Source: Mangrovimicrobium sp048323675 (lineage in GTDB: Bacteria; Pseudomonadota; Gammaproteobacteria; Pseudomonadales; Halieaceae). Taken from it: a stretch of 64,000 bases of DNA. The DNA is taken from assembly GCF_048323675.1 (NCBI RefSeq), contig NZ_JBLWFK010000006.1, positions 248,001 to 312,000 on the forward strand, in the 5' to 3' direction. The position numbers and the translations under genes were made by a program. Below, one piece after another: positions 44,279 to 53,171 of this stretch. Under the pieces are notes generated by a model. That model was not told the DNA's origin. It ran no database searches and worked only from the letters and a program-made list of their open reading frames with translations. Position 1 is the first letter of the stretch, and each line of letters begins with the position of its first letter.

Positions 44279-46234
44279 TCAACCGGCCTCGCTCAGCGGA
44301 ATCCGGCGGCAGTGGTATTCGGCGAGATTGATGTCCGCTGTGTACTGCCGGTAGACGGCCAGGCGCCAGGGTGAGTTCAGGATCACCCGGCCCGCCTTGT
44401 TCTTGTACCAGCTGGTCACGCCGGGATGGGACCAGACCAGGTGCCGGTGCTCCTCATCGACCTTCGCGTTGTAGGCCTCATAGGGTTCGCGCCTGACTTC
44501 CAGTTCATCCCAGTCGTTTTCCAGCATTTCGCGCAGCGCCTCACAGACGTAGCGGACCTGGCATTCACTGTGGAAGAAGGCGCTGCCGCCGTGGGCCAGG
44601 TTGGTGTTGGGACCGTACAGGACAAAAAAGTTGGGAAAGTCCGGTACGGTGATGCCCAGGTGCGCCCGCGGGTTGTCATCGCCCCAGCGCTCGCGCAGGG
44701 TAACACCGCTGCGCCCCCTGATCTCCATTGGGCCGAGCATGCGATGGGCTTCGAAGCCGGTGGCCAGCACGATCACATCCGCCTCGATCTTGCGCCCGTC
44801 GACCACGACCCCGTCCGGCTCGATGCGCTCGACCCCCGCATTGATCAACTCGACTTCCGGGCGGCAGAGCATCCGGTACCAGTTGTTGTCGCGCAGCATG
44901 CGCTTGCCGAAGGGCGGGTAGTCCGGAATGGTCTTTCCCAGCAGGTCGGTGCGCTCGCCGACCTCCGACTTCGCATAGGCGATGAGTTCCTCGCGCATGC
45001 TGGCGTTTTCGGCGTTCAGGGAATGTTGCGGATCGCTCCACGCGGGGTCGATCTTGAGGGTGTCGTAGAAGCCGTCCGAGGCGGCCCAGAAAAGCCCGAA
45101 GCGGAACCAGTCGAGGTAATAGGGAATGTTCCTGGTCGCCCAGGTCACGGCCTCGGGCACCTGTTCGTGGTACATCGGGTGCTTGATGATCCAGTGCTTC
45201 GAGCGCTGCACAATGGTCAGTGACCCCACCTCGTCGACAATCGCCGGGCCGACCTGGATGCCGGTGGCGCCCGTGCCGATCATCACCACCTTTTTGCCCT
45301 TCAGGTCGACGCTGTGATCCCAGCGCGCAGTGTGGAACATCGGGCCCTCGAAGCTTTCCAGGCCGGGGAAGCGGGGAATCGCCGGGCGGTTGAGCGCACC
45401 CACCGCACTGACGAAGGCCCTGGCCTCCAGCAGTTCCTCCGCCCCGTCCGCCTTGCGGCAGTGGACCGCCCAGCTACAGGAGTCCTCCCGGTACTCGGCA
45501 CTGACAATCTCCTCGTTGAAGCGGATATGCTCGCGGAGACCGAACTCGTCTGCAATACGCTCGAGATAGGCCTGTATTTCCGCGCCCTTGCTGAAAAACT
45601 CGGGCCAGTCCGGGTTCGGCATCAGCGAGAACGAATAGAAATGGCAGGGGGTATCCACACCGATGCCCGGGTAGGAGTTTTCGTACCAGGTGCCGCCGAG
45701 ATTGGCGTTTTTCTCGATGATCGTGAACGGAATCCCGGCCTGCTTCAGCCGTACACCCATGACCAGGCCGGAGAAACCGGCCCCCGCGATGACCACCTCG
45801 AACTCCTGTTTGCGCCTGGCCGGGACTTCCTTGCGCCAGCTGACGGCCCGGTAGTCCCGCCCGCCGAAACAGGTTTCCTCGAAGAAGATCGGCACGTACA
45901 TGTCCGGAACCTCGGCGCCGCAGGCGGCGTTCATCATTGCCTTGAGTTCGGCGGTCGGGGGGTCCTGGTGCACCACGCCACCGCGCTCGGCGAGGCCCTC
46001 GATCGCCTCCACCAGGCCGCTTCGAATCTGCGCCTGCAACTCCTGGGGAATGTCCTGCTGGTAATCCCAGCCGCCGTGGACGTAGGGACGCACCTTGTCC
46101 AGGTAGCTTTTGTCGCCGGTCAGGTGAACGTAACTCATCAACAGGGGCACGATATGCGCCCCTGCCACGTTTTTCCTCAGAGCGACGGGGTCCGCCGCGG
46201 CCCTGCCCAGCTGTTCGTTGATGTCGTTGTTCAT
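44279..46234 (-). CDS. Baeyer-Villiger-type flavin monooxygenase
   Basis: A 651-residue FAD/NADPH monooxygenase. A 140-residue N-terminal extension precedes the FAD Rossmann motif GAGFSG (151-156). The second dinucleotide motif GTGATGIQ lies near 325, just after the BVMO fingerprint FEGPMFHTARWDHS (FxGxxxHxxxW). The extension and size match the larger cyclic-ketone/steroid monooxygenase group. It inserts oxygen next to a ketone to form an ester or lactone. It is transcribed toward the LuxR gene; an AT-rich promoter region of about 280 bases precedes it. Confidence 0.88.
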   Translation of the reverse strand: MNNDINEQLGRAAADPVALRKNVAGAHIVPLLMSYVHLTGDKSYLDKVRPYVHGGWDYQQDIPQELQAQIRSGLVEAIEGLAERGGVVHQDPPTAELKAMMNAACGAEVPDMYVPIFFEETCFGGRDYRAVSWRKEVPARRKQEFEVVIAGAGFSGLVMGVRLKQAGIPFTIIEKNANLGGTWYENSYPGIGVDTPCHFYSFSLMPNPDWPEFFSKGAEIQAYLERIADEFGLREHIRFNEEIVSAEYREDSCSWAVHCRKADGAEELLEARAFVSAVGALNRPAIPRFPGLESFEGPMFHTARWDHSVDLKGKKVVMIGTGATGIQVGPAIVDEVGSLTIVQRSKHWIIKHPMYHEQVPEAVTWATRNIPYYLDWFRFGLFWAASDGFYDTLKIDPAWSDPQHSLNAENASMREELIAYAKSEVGERTDLLGKTIPDYPPFGKRMLRDNNWYRMLCRPEVELINAGVERIEPDGVVVDGRKIEADVIVLATGFEAHRMLGPMEIRGRSGVTLRERWGDDNPRAHLGITVPDFPNFFVLYGPNTNLAHGGSAFFHSECQVRYVCEALREMLENDWDELEVRREPYEAYNAKVDEEHRHLVWSHPGVTSWYKNKAGRVILNSPWRLAVYRQYTADINLAEYHCRRIPLSEAG

Positions 46235-46512
46235 GGAATTGCTACTCCCTGTCGACCACTGCCTGTAAGCGCCTTATTCGAAGATCCCGCTATCATTGCG
46301 GGGATTGGCAAGTACTATGGATCACATTATAACTGACGAATAGTCATTTTTTAAATAATCGACAATAAATTGATCTAGCGCAATAAATCAAATTAATAGC
46401 CTATTATTCACCAATTAACAGAGATACCCAGGCCATACCTGAACTCATTTACTGAATAGGCGTCAGCTATATAAATACCAATCCAGCCCTACCCCTCCGC
46501 AAAAGCCACCAT
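46235..46512. promoter_or_regulatory. AT-rich upstream region of the monooxygenase gene
   Basis: The stretch 46300-46480 is conspicuously AT-rich compared with the surroundings and contains several TATAAT-like hexamers on both strands. It separates the monooxygenase from the truncated SDR and most likely contains the monooxygenase promoter. No specific operator could be assigned. Confidence 0.35.
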
Positions 46513-46734
46513 TCAGGCGACGCTGCTGGCCCCGCCACCACTGCCCGCGATACAGGCGGCGGTCTCCCTGGCAGATTGCCCGTCGTAGCCCACAGCCACC
46601 ACACGGGCTCCCGCGGTGGCCAGGACCAGGGCGATGCTGCGCCCGATACCGGCTCCCGCCCCGGTTACCAGCGCGGTCTTTCCGCCAAGTTCCAGTGGCG
46701 AGCCTGCGGGCGGTGAAGGGACGGGCAGGGTCAT
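46513..46734 (-). pseudogene. Truncated short-chain dehydrogenase
   Basis: 73 codons encode the N-terminal third of an SDR: ELGGKTALVTGAGAGIGRSIALVLATAGARVVAVG, with a complete TGAGAGIG cofactor motif. The frame ends at a stop soon after helix C; the YxxxK active site is absent and no downstream frame resumes it. A functional SDR is about 250 residues, so this is a remnant. Position between the monooxygenase and the receptor suggests it once served the same pathway. Confidence 0.7.
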
Positions 46735-46832
46735 GACAACTCCTGAGTGTCGGGTTGGGCTGGGGTGGCGGCGCGCTGGTGACGCCGGGCCGATGGGTGT
46801 CAGCGGCCGGACCTGCGCGTAAAACCGCGAAG

Positions 46833-46870
46833 AAAAAACCGGGTTTGCCGGGAAAACCGGGCAAACCCGG
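46833..46870 (-). terminator. Intrinsic terminator of the TonB-receptor gene
   Basis: On the minus strand an 11-bp stem (46860-46870 with 46839-46849) is followed by six T residues (46838-46833). It lies 34 bases past the receptor stop codon. Confidence 0.8.
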
Positions 46871-46904
46871 AAGCCTGCCAGGGCGGCAGGTCCTGGATGA
46901 AGCG

Positions 46905-49127
46905 TTACAGCTCGAGGTCCGCACGCAGGCCCCAGGTCACCGGGGGCCCATAGGAGACACCGCTCGCCAGGGGCGTCTCCAGCAGACTCTGCAGCACGTC
47001 CTCATCCGTCAGGTTGTTGCCCCAGAGCGCCATGCGCAGCCGGGGGAATGCCGCCGGGGTAAACGACAATTCGGCATCGACGGTGGTGTAGGAATCCTGC
47101 GCGATCGACCCGGTGAGCTCCAGGTTATAGCCGTCGTTGTAATAGGCCGCGGCGAAAAAGCCGAACTCTCCCAGCCCGGTATTCACCGAGTAGCTGGCGT
47201 TGATGAATCCGGTGTATTCCGGAGCCCTGATCAGGTCGCTGTCGCTGGCGTCAAAATCCACGGTGACGTTACCGCCGAGGGGCGACCACCGGTAGGCGGT
47301 AGCACCCGGGAACGAGTCGTAGGAGGCATCCAGGTAGGACAGGCCGGCCATGAACGTCAGGCCGGGAATTGCCTGCCACGTGGCGTTGAATTCACCCCCG
47401 GTCATGCTCGCCTCGGCGGCGTTGTCGTAGATATAGTTGGGCGCCTCGTACCGGGCCACCTGGAGGTCCTGGTACTCGTAGTAGAACAGCGCTGCCGACA
47501 GGCTGAGCGTGTCGCCCACTTCGCCCTTGTAGCCCACCTCATAGGCGGTAATCTCTTCGGGCTCCACCGGCGGCTCCTCGGCAGCGGCCACGCTGAGGTA
47601 ACCGCTCTTGAACCCCTCACTGTAACTCGCGTACAGGTTGGCGTCGTCCGAAATGGCGTAGGTCAGCGTCGCCCTGGGCGTGAACTGGCTGAACGAGGCG
47701 GTGTTGTAGGGTGAGTCGACAACCACGGATGATCGGGTGTCCGGCCAGTTCGACGCCACATCCTGCTTCTCCTCGCTGTAGCGGCCGCCCACGGTAAGCT
47801 GCCAGCGCTCTGCCAGGTCATAGGTGACTTCGGCGTAGGCGGCATAGATTTCCTTCTCGATATAGCCCCAGGTGTACTGGATCGGGGTCAGCAGCGCCTC
47901 GCTCTCGCTGACCGCCGGGGCCGGCCCCGGGTTGAAGGCATAGGTGAAGGTGTTGGGGACGTATTCTTCCTTGCCCTGCATGTAAAACAGGCCGCCGCTG
48001 AATTGCCAGTTGCCGAACTGCTCGGAGACGAAGTTCAGTTCCTGCACGAAGAACTCCTGCTCCAGCTCCACCGTGACATTGGCCATGTGGAAAAAGGAGT
48101 AGTCGACGTCCACCGCCATCGCCACATCGGACTCGGTGTAGGAGGTGGTACTGCTCAGGGTGCCGAAATCCAGGTCGAATTCGGCGAGCAGGCTGCTTCC
48201 CCAGGTGCTGTTGTCGGTATCCACCTTCCGGCTGGTCGAGGTTTCATCCCAGTCCGGCTCGGGCACGTCGTATCCCGGGGGCAGCGCGGCGGCGGCCAGG
48301 TAGCCCACCGAGCGGTTGTCGTAAGCCAGCCCGCTGTAGGGACTGCTGTCCTTGCGCTCCGCGCTGTAGCCCGACAGCGTAAGCTCGATCCTGTCCGTGG
48401 GCTGGAACAGCAACTTGCCGCGAACCAGCGACGAGCGCAGCCCCTTGTCCTCACCGCCGTAGACCAGGTCGTCGCGGAAGCCATCGCGGTCATGACTGGA
48501 GACGGCGACGCTGACCGCCAGGGCGTCGGCAAGCGGCGTGGTGTAGTAGCCGTTGATATTGACGTCGTTGTAATTGCCATAGCCGGCGCTGAGCCGCCCG
48601 CCGGATTCCTCCAGGCTGGGAGAGACCGTCGTGATGATAATCGCGCCGCCGGTCGCGTTCTGGCCGTACAGGGTGCCCTGCGGGCCCTTCAGTACCTGCA
48701 CCTGCTCCGCGTCCGGCAAGTCCATCATTTGCCCGGGCTGCGAGGGCATATAGACGCCGTCCAGGTACAGGGCCACGTTGGAGCTGTCGCCGGCGCTGGA
48801 ACCCTGGGAGGACACCCCGCGCAGCGAGGGCTGCATGAAGCCGCCGTTATAGACCATTTCCAGTCCGGGTGTGACCCGCACCAGGTCCTGTGTCGAGGTG
48901 ATACCCGAGCGCAGCAGTTCCTCGGAGGACAGCGCGGTAATCGAGATCGGCACGTCGACAAGACGCTCCTCGCGGCGCTGCGCCGTCACCAGGACGGTTT
49001 CCAGTACGCCCTGGCTGGCGGCGGGTTCCGACACCGGGGATGTGTCCTGGCCCGCCACCATGCCGCTGTAGGTGCCGGCGGCGATGCCCGTGACCAGTAT
49101 CGTGTTCAGGGTAGGTTTGATGCGCAT
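46905..49127 (-). CDS. TonB-dependent outer-membrane receptor
   Basis: A 740-residue receptor with a signal peptide (about 1-26), a TonB-box-like ETVLVTAQRREERL, a plug domain (VPISITALSSEELL...LYLDGVYMPSQPGQMMDLPDAEQVQVLKGPQGTLYGQNATGGAI) and a beta-barrel ending in a terminal aromatic/leucine strand (GLRADLEL). This subtype is common in Sphingomonas- and Halieaceae-like bacteria next to degradation genes and is thought to import hydrophobic substrates. ATG at 49127 with GGAGA upstream is preferred to an in-frame TTG four codons earlier. Confidence 0.92.
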   Translation of the reverse strand: MRIKPTLNTILVTGIAAGTYSGMVAGQDTSPVSEPAASQGVLETVLVTAQRREERLVDVPISITALSSEELLRSGITSTQDLVRVTPGLEMVYNGGFMQPSLRGVSSQGSSAGDSSNVALYLDGVYMPSQPGQMMDLPDAEQVQVLKGPQGTLYGQNATGGAIIITTVSPSLEESGGRLSAGYGNYNDVNINGYYTTPLADALAVSVAVSSHDRDGFRDDLVYGGEDKGLRSSLVRGKLLFQPTDRIELTLSGYSAERKDSSPYSGLAYDNRSVGYLAAAALPPGYDVPEPDWDETSTSRKVDTDNSTWGSSLLAEFDLDFGTLSSTTSYTESDVAMAVDVDYSFFHMANVTVELEQEFFVQELNFVSEQFGNWQFSGGLFYMQGKEEYVPNTFTYAFNPGPAPAVSESEALLTPIQYTWGYIEKEIYAAYAEVTYDLAERWQLTVGGRYSEEKQDVASNWPDTRSSVVVDSPYNTASFSQFTPRATLTYAISDDANLYASYSEGFKSGYLSVAAAEEPPVEPEEITAYEVGYKGEVGDTLSLSAALFYYEYQDLQVARYEAPNYIYDNAAEASMTGGEFNATWQAIPGLTFMAGLSYLDASYDSFPGATAYRWSPLGGNVTVDFDASDSDLIRAPEYTGFINASYSVNTGLGEFGFFAAAYYNDGYNLELTGSIAQDSYTTVDAELSFTPAAFPRLRMALWGNNLTDEDVLQSLLETPLASGVSYGPPVTWGLRADLEL

Positions 49128-49225
49128 GTTATTCTCCAACTCCAGGTGATTATTATCTGTTTACAGCCTGTCCTTGCCCCGGCGCCAGCCACCGATGTGG
49201 GGTGCTGACACCGGGGCGCGGACGA

Positions 49226-50953
49226 TTACCCACCGCCCCTCACGAGGCGCCCGGGATACCTGCCGGTATGCTTGCCATTGCGATAGGTCACTTCGCCAGA
49301 CACGATGGTCGCGTCGTAGCCATCCGCCTGCTGCGCCAGTCGGCGCCCCCCGGCGGGGAGATCAAAGGCGGTACGCGGTGCGTACAGGCGCAGGCTGTTC
49401 ATGTCGATGACGTTCAGGTCGGCTTTCCGGCCGATCTCGATACGCCCGCGGTCATCCAGGCCGACGGCGGCGGCCGGGTCGGCGGCCAGTTTTTTTATCG
49501 CCAGGGGCAGCGGCACGTTCTTGGCGGCATCGGCATGGTTGACCCAGTGGGTGAGGAAATAGGTCGGGTAGGCGGCGTCGCAGACCATGGAGTAATGCGC
49601 CCCCCCGTCGCCGAGCCCCAGCACCGTGTGCTCGGCGTGCAGCAGCAATTCGCCAACGCCCTCGAAACGGTCTCCGTCGCGGTTGGCTGAAGGGCGGTAC
49701 AACAGCGCATGACCGTCGTCCTTCAACAGTTCGTCGTAGATCACTTCCATCGGGTCCAGGCCTGCCTGCCTGGCCCGGCTGGCGATACTGTCTTCCATCG
49801 CCGGGTGATAGTTGGGCGGATCGCCCAGCGGGAACAGCCAGTTGGTGTCCTCGACGACCGTCCTGAAATAATCGTGGGGATCGTCGGCCTGTTCGGAGAG
49901 CAGGCGCTGGCGCATCCGCGGATCGCGCATGGCGGCGACTTTTTCCGCCAAAGGAAGCTGCTCCAGTTCGCGGAAGCTGGGGTGGAAGGCGAAGGGATGC
50001 AGCGACACATCGAGCCCGACAAGAATCCCCACCGGCCGCGGGATAACCTGGCCCTGCACCGCGTTGCCATTCGCGTTCAGGGTCTTCAATCCCGCCAGCA
50101 CCTCGCGCCAGGCCTCCGGCTGGTCCGCGCTCTTCAACAGGGAGAAGGTCAGCGGGCGCGCGCAGGTCTCGGCGATCCGGGTGAGGAAGGCAATCTGCTC
50201 CGGGGCGGTCTGCCGGGCGTCGCACAACAGCTCGAAAACGCCGCTACCGGCCTCCCGCAAACCTTCGGCCAGCGCCAGCACTTCGCGCTCATCCACAGTG
50301 ACGGACGGCGCCAGGCGGCCGTCGCGAAAGCGGTGGGCCATGTTGCGGGTAGTCGACACGCCGATGGCGCCGGCCCGGATCGCCTCGGTGGTGAGTTCCC
50401 GCATCCGCGCCAGTTCCTGGTCGGTGGCCGGCTCACCGCGCGCGCCCGATTCGCCCATTACATAGACCCGCAGCGGGTTGTGCGGCAGTTGCGCGGCAAA
50501 GTCGATATCGGCGCGGCGCTGGTCGAGCGCATCCATGTACTCGGGAAAGGTTTCCCAGTTCCAGGGAATCCCCTCGAGCATGGTCTCCATCGGCACATCC
50601 TCGACGCCCTCCATCAGCTGCATGACCAGTTCGTGCTGGTCGGGCGCCACCGGTGCAAAGCCCACCCCGCAGTTACCCATGACGACAGTGGTGACGCCGT
50701 GACCGGAGGAGGGTTTCAGGGTGTTTTCCCAGGTAATCTGGCCGTCGTAATGGGTGTGGATGTCGACGAAGCCGGGGGTGACGATACGGTCCCGCGCGTC
50801 CAGTTCTTCCCGGCCGCGGCCAGCGACCTGCCCTATCGCCACGATCCTGCCGTCGCGCACGGCGACGTCCGCGGTAAACGGCTCGCCGCCGGAGCCGTCA
50901 CAGACCAGCCCGCCGCGGACCACCAGGTCAAAATTATTATCAGTCATGTTCAT
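49226..50953 (-). CDS. D-aminoacylase-like amidohydrolase
   Basis: A 575-residue amidohydrolase-superfamily enzyme of the N-acyl-D-amino-acid deacylase group. Metal ligands are visible in TPGFVDIHTHYDGQ (HxH) and VVMGNCGVGFAPV (the Cys of this group), and the catalytic Asp in LGLGDGGAHYSM. The N-terminal DLVVRGGLVCDGSGGEPFTADVAVRDGRI and the C-terminal strands form the small beta-sandwich. The true substrate may be another amide or ester. ATG at 50953 preferred to an upstream start with 55 atypical residues. Likely co-transcribed with the TauD-like gene 41 bases upstream. Confidence 0.87.
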   Translation of the reverse strand: MNMTDNNFDLVVRGGLVCDGSGGEPFTADVAVRDGRIVAIGQVAGRGREELDARDRIVTPGFVDIHTHYDGQITWENTLKPSSGHGVTTVVMGNCGVGFAPVAPDQHELVMQLMEGVEDVPMETMLEGIPWNWETFPEYMDALDQRRADIDFAAQLPHNPLRVYVMGESGARGEPATDQELARMRELTTEAIRAGAIGVSTTRNMAHRFRDGRLAPSVTVDEREVLALAEGLREAGSGVFELLCDARQTAPEQIAFLTRIAETCARPLTFSLLKSADQPEAWREVLAGLKTLNANGNAVQGQVIPRPVGILVGLDVSLHPFAFHPSFRELEQLPLAEKVAAMRDPRMRQRLLSEQADDPHDYFRTVVEDTNWLFPLGDPPNYHPAMEDSIASRARQAGLDPMEVIYDELLKDDGHALLYRPSANRDGDRFEGVGELLLHAEHTVLGLGDGGAHYSMVCDAAYPTYFLTHWVNHADAAKNVPLPLAIKKLAADPAAAVGLDDRGRIEIGRKADLNVIDMNSLRLYAPRTAFDLPAGGRRLAQQADGYDATIVSGEVTYRNGKHTGRYPGRLVRGGG

Positions 50954-50994
50954 TGCACACTCTGTCCCCTGCCGCTGCCCGGCAGGTAAAAGTT

Positions 50995-51957
50995 TTATAT
51001 TTCGATTTTTTCCAGTTCCCCGGTTTCCCAGCGCAAACGCCGCCCCAACTTGTAGTCGCCGCTGATCGTGGTGCGGTACATCACGCGCTCCTCGTCGACG
51101 GGTATCCCGGTGGCGCAATGCAACACGCGCCAGTTGTCCCAGAGCACCATGTCGCCCGGTTGCCAGGCGTGGTAATAGGCATAGTCCTCGCTGGCGCAGT
51201 AACTGGCGACCTCGGTGAGCAGTGCCTCACCCTCCGGCCCCCCGAGTTCATAGATGCCCTGTGCGAAGCCGGGCGAGAAATTCAACACCTTGCGACCGCT
51301 TTCCTTCTGCACATAGACCAGCGGGTGCAGCACCAGGGGGCGCTGGTACACCCGCTTGATAATCTCGTTGAAGGATCTCGCGCCGCGGATGAACCGCACC
51401 TGCCTGAAACCGGCAAAGCGGGAGTTCGCCAGGTTGATATCCGGGGAATAGACCACGTGCAAGTCCGCGATCCGGTGGCGGAGTTCTTCCGGCAGGCGCT
51501 CGTAGGCCAGGATCTGGTCGAGGAATCCGGTTTTACCGCCGTGCTGCGAAAGCTGCTTCGGGCGCAGTACGCCGCCGCGATTGATCGCATCGGTGTAGAT
51601 CAGGTCGGTGTGCCAGGGCACCCAGCCGCCGAGACACTCGCCGTCGACCTCGTAGCAGGTGCCGTTGTCGGGAAAGTACTTGATCTCCACCAGTTCCGGA
51701 TGGTTTTCCACCCAGGTCTCCGGGTAGGGAAAATGCTCCAGTTCGCCGATGCACTTGCTGATTTCCAGCTGCATCTCGTGCGTGTCCTCACCGCGGAAAT
51801 AGATCACCCCCGCCTGCACCAGCAGCGCGTTGACCGCCGACCGGACGGCCTGGTCTTCGAGGTGTTCGCGGTTCAGGCCGCGGACCTCGGCGCCAAAGGG
51901 CAGGTCCGGCTTGAGGGGTACCAGCTCGACACCGTCCAGTTGAGCGAGGATATTCAT
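50995..51957 (-). CDS. TauD/TfdA-like 2-oxoglutarate dioxygenase
   Basis: A 320-residue Fe(II)/2OG dioxygenase. The HxD ligands are in WVPWHTDLIY, the distal His in WDNWRVLHCATG, and the cosubstrate Arg in MYRTTISGDY. The TauD family hydroxylates carboxylates, sulfonates or phenoxyacids. ATG at 51957 is used rather than an upstream in-frame ATG. Together with the amidohydrolase it may process a product of the monooxygenase/Rieske steps. Confidence 0.88.
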   Translation of the reverse strand: MNILAQLDGVELVPLKPDLPFGAEVRGLNREHLEDQAVRSAVNALLVQAGVIYFRGEDTHEMQLEISKCIGELEHFPYPETWVENHPELVEIKYFPDNGTCYEVDGECLGGWVPWHTDLIYTDAINRGGVLRPKQLSQHGGKTGFLDQILAYERLPEELRHRIADLHVVYSPDINLANSRFAGFRQVRFIRGARSFNEIIKRVYQRPLVLHPLVYVQKESGRKVLNFSPGFAQGIYELGGPEGEALLTEVASYCASEDYAYYHAWQPGDMVLWDNWRVLHCATGIPVDEERVMYRTTISGDYKLGRRLRWETGELEKIEI

Positions 51958-52284
51958 TGTCAGGTCTTTTCTCCGTGAGACTTCACCTGCCGTCCAGGCG
52001 GATAGCCACACCCGATGTTGTTAATTATTCCCCGGTGCTTACGGCCTTGCCGACGGACCGGGCTGTCGGAATGTGGGCGCAGTGTTGCAAATGGCCCCGC
52101 GGGTCACATCGGCCAAATGATCTACGCCGGAAAAATCCCTCGCCGCGAGTCCATGGGGGGGGCCGTGCTGCGCACATCCGCCGCCAGCAGGGGAGCGCTC
52201 CCCCCTCTCACCGCCGGGCCAGCGGCCTCTCACGAATGCTATGCTTTGCGGCACTTATGGCGGTGGCAGGTGTCGGAGGTCCAT

Positions 52285-52500
52285 GTGAACGGCGACGAAT
52301 GGCTGACTGAATACGGTGTTACCATCGGCGTGGGCGCCCTGATCCTGCTGATGGTTTACATTGTCTGGGATCTCGCCCGGCGCAGCCGCGCCGGCAAGTT
52401 CGGTACCCTGATCCTGTACATTGCCCTGGCCATGGGCGTGCTCGGGTTCGTCGTGAAGGTCGTAATTACCCTGGTCATGGAAGCGGAGGGCGTAGGATGA
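52285..52500 (+). CDS. DUF2788 small membrane protein
   Basis: A 71-residue protein with two predicted transmembrane helices (about 8-27 and 42-63) and the sequence EYGVTIGVGALILLMVYIVWDLA, which matches the DUF2788 family of gammaproteobacteria; function unknown. The GTG at 52285 has GGAGG six bases upstream, which decides the start. Its stop overlaps the macrodomain ATG in an ATGA at 52497-52500. Confidence 0.8.
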   Translation: MNGDEWLTEYGVTIGVGALILLMVYIVWDLARRSRAGKFGTLILYIALAMGVLGFVVKVVITLVMEAEGVG

Positions 52501-53012
52501 ACAACATAAAACTGCAGATCGGCGATATCACTGGCGCGCAAGTCGACGCCATCATCAATGCCGCCAACGAGGTCATGCTCGGCGGCGGGGGCGTGGACGG
52601 CGCCATCCACCGGGCCGCGGGCCCCGAGCTGAAGGCGGCCTGCCAGGAGGTTCCCGCCATCGACGGCATCCGCTGCCCCACCGGCGAAGCGCGCATCACT
52701 CCCGCCGGGAAACTGCCGGCGAATTACGTCATCCACACGGTCGGCCCGGTCTTCAGGCAGTCCAGCCAGCCGGCCATCCTGCTCGCCGCCGCCTACCGCA
52801 ACAGCCTGCGCCTGGCCCTGGAGCATGACTGCAGAACCGTAGCCGCCCCGGCGGTATCCTGCGGGGTATACGGCTATCCCGTCGACCAGGCCGCGCGCAT
52901 CGCCCTCGATACCTGCGCCGCCTCCGAGTTCGCCCCGCTGGAGATCACCTTCTACCTTTTCGACCAGGGCGTGTTCGATATCTGGGACACCGCCTACCGC
53001 CAGCGCCCCTGA
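52497..53012 (+). CDS. Macrodomain protein (O-acetyl-ADP-ribose deacetylase type)
   Basis: A 171-residue single macrodomain of the YmdB/MacroD type. The signatures VDAIINAANEVMLGGGGVDGAIHRAAGPEL (ADP-ribose-binding, with the Asn-Ala-Ala-Asn and the GGGGVDGAIH loop) and PAVSCGVYGYPV are complete. Expected to hydrolyse O-acetyl-ADP-ribose or remove ADP-ribose from proteins. Translationally coupled to the DUF2788 gene; 159 bases upstream of the imuB start. Confidence 0.92.
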   Translation: MNNIKLQIGDITGAQVDAIINAANEVMLGGGGVDGAIHRAAGPELKAACQEVPAIDGIRCPTGEARITPAGKLPANYVIHTVGPVFRQSSQPAILLAAAYRNSLRLALEHDCRTVAAPAVSCGVYGYPVDQAARIALDTCAASEFAPLEITFYLFDQGVFDIWDTAYRQRP

Positions 53013-53104
53013 GCCACGGCGCCGGGCCTGGCCCGGCGCTTGATACCCCCCACCGCCCTCGCGCGCTTTCGCGGCGCTGGACAAGCCGCGCCCAATCACA
53101 AATA

Positions 53105-53120
53105 CTGTATATATGAACAG
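53105..53120 (+). promoter_or_regulatory. LexA box upstream of imuB
   Basis: CTGT-ATATATGA-ACAG is an exact CTGT-N8-ACAG SOS box with an AT-rich centre. It ends 51 bases before the imuB GTG start. Confidence 0.85.
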
Positions 53121-53171
53121 TATAATGGCCGCAATATCCCCCGCAAACCGGGCCTCCCGGGCAGGCCCGCC

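Noticed and set aside
53040..53171. N-terminal extension of ImuB
   Set aside because: It would include the LexA box and promoter; ImuB proteins start at the LWLCLRF segment, so GTG 53172 is used.
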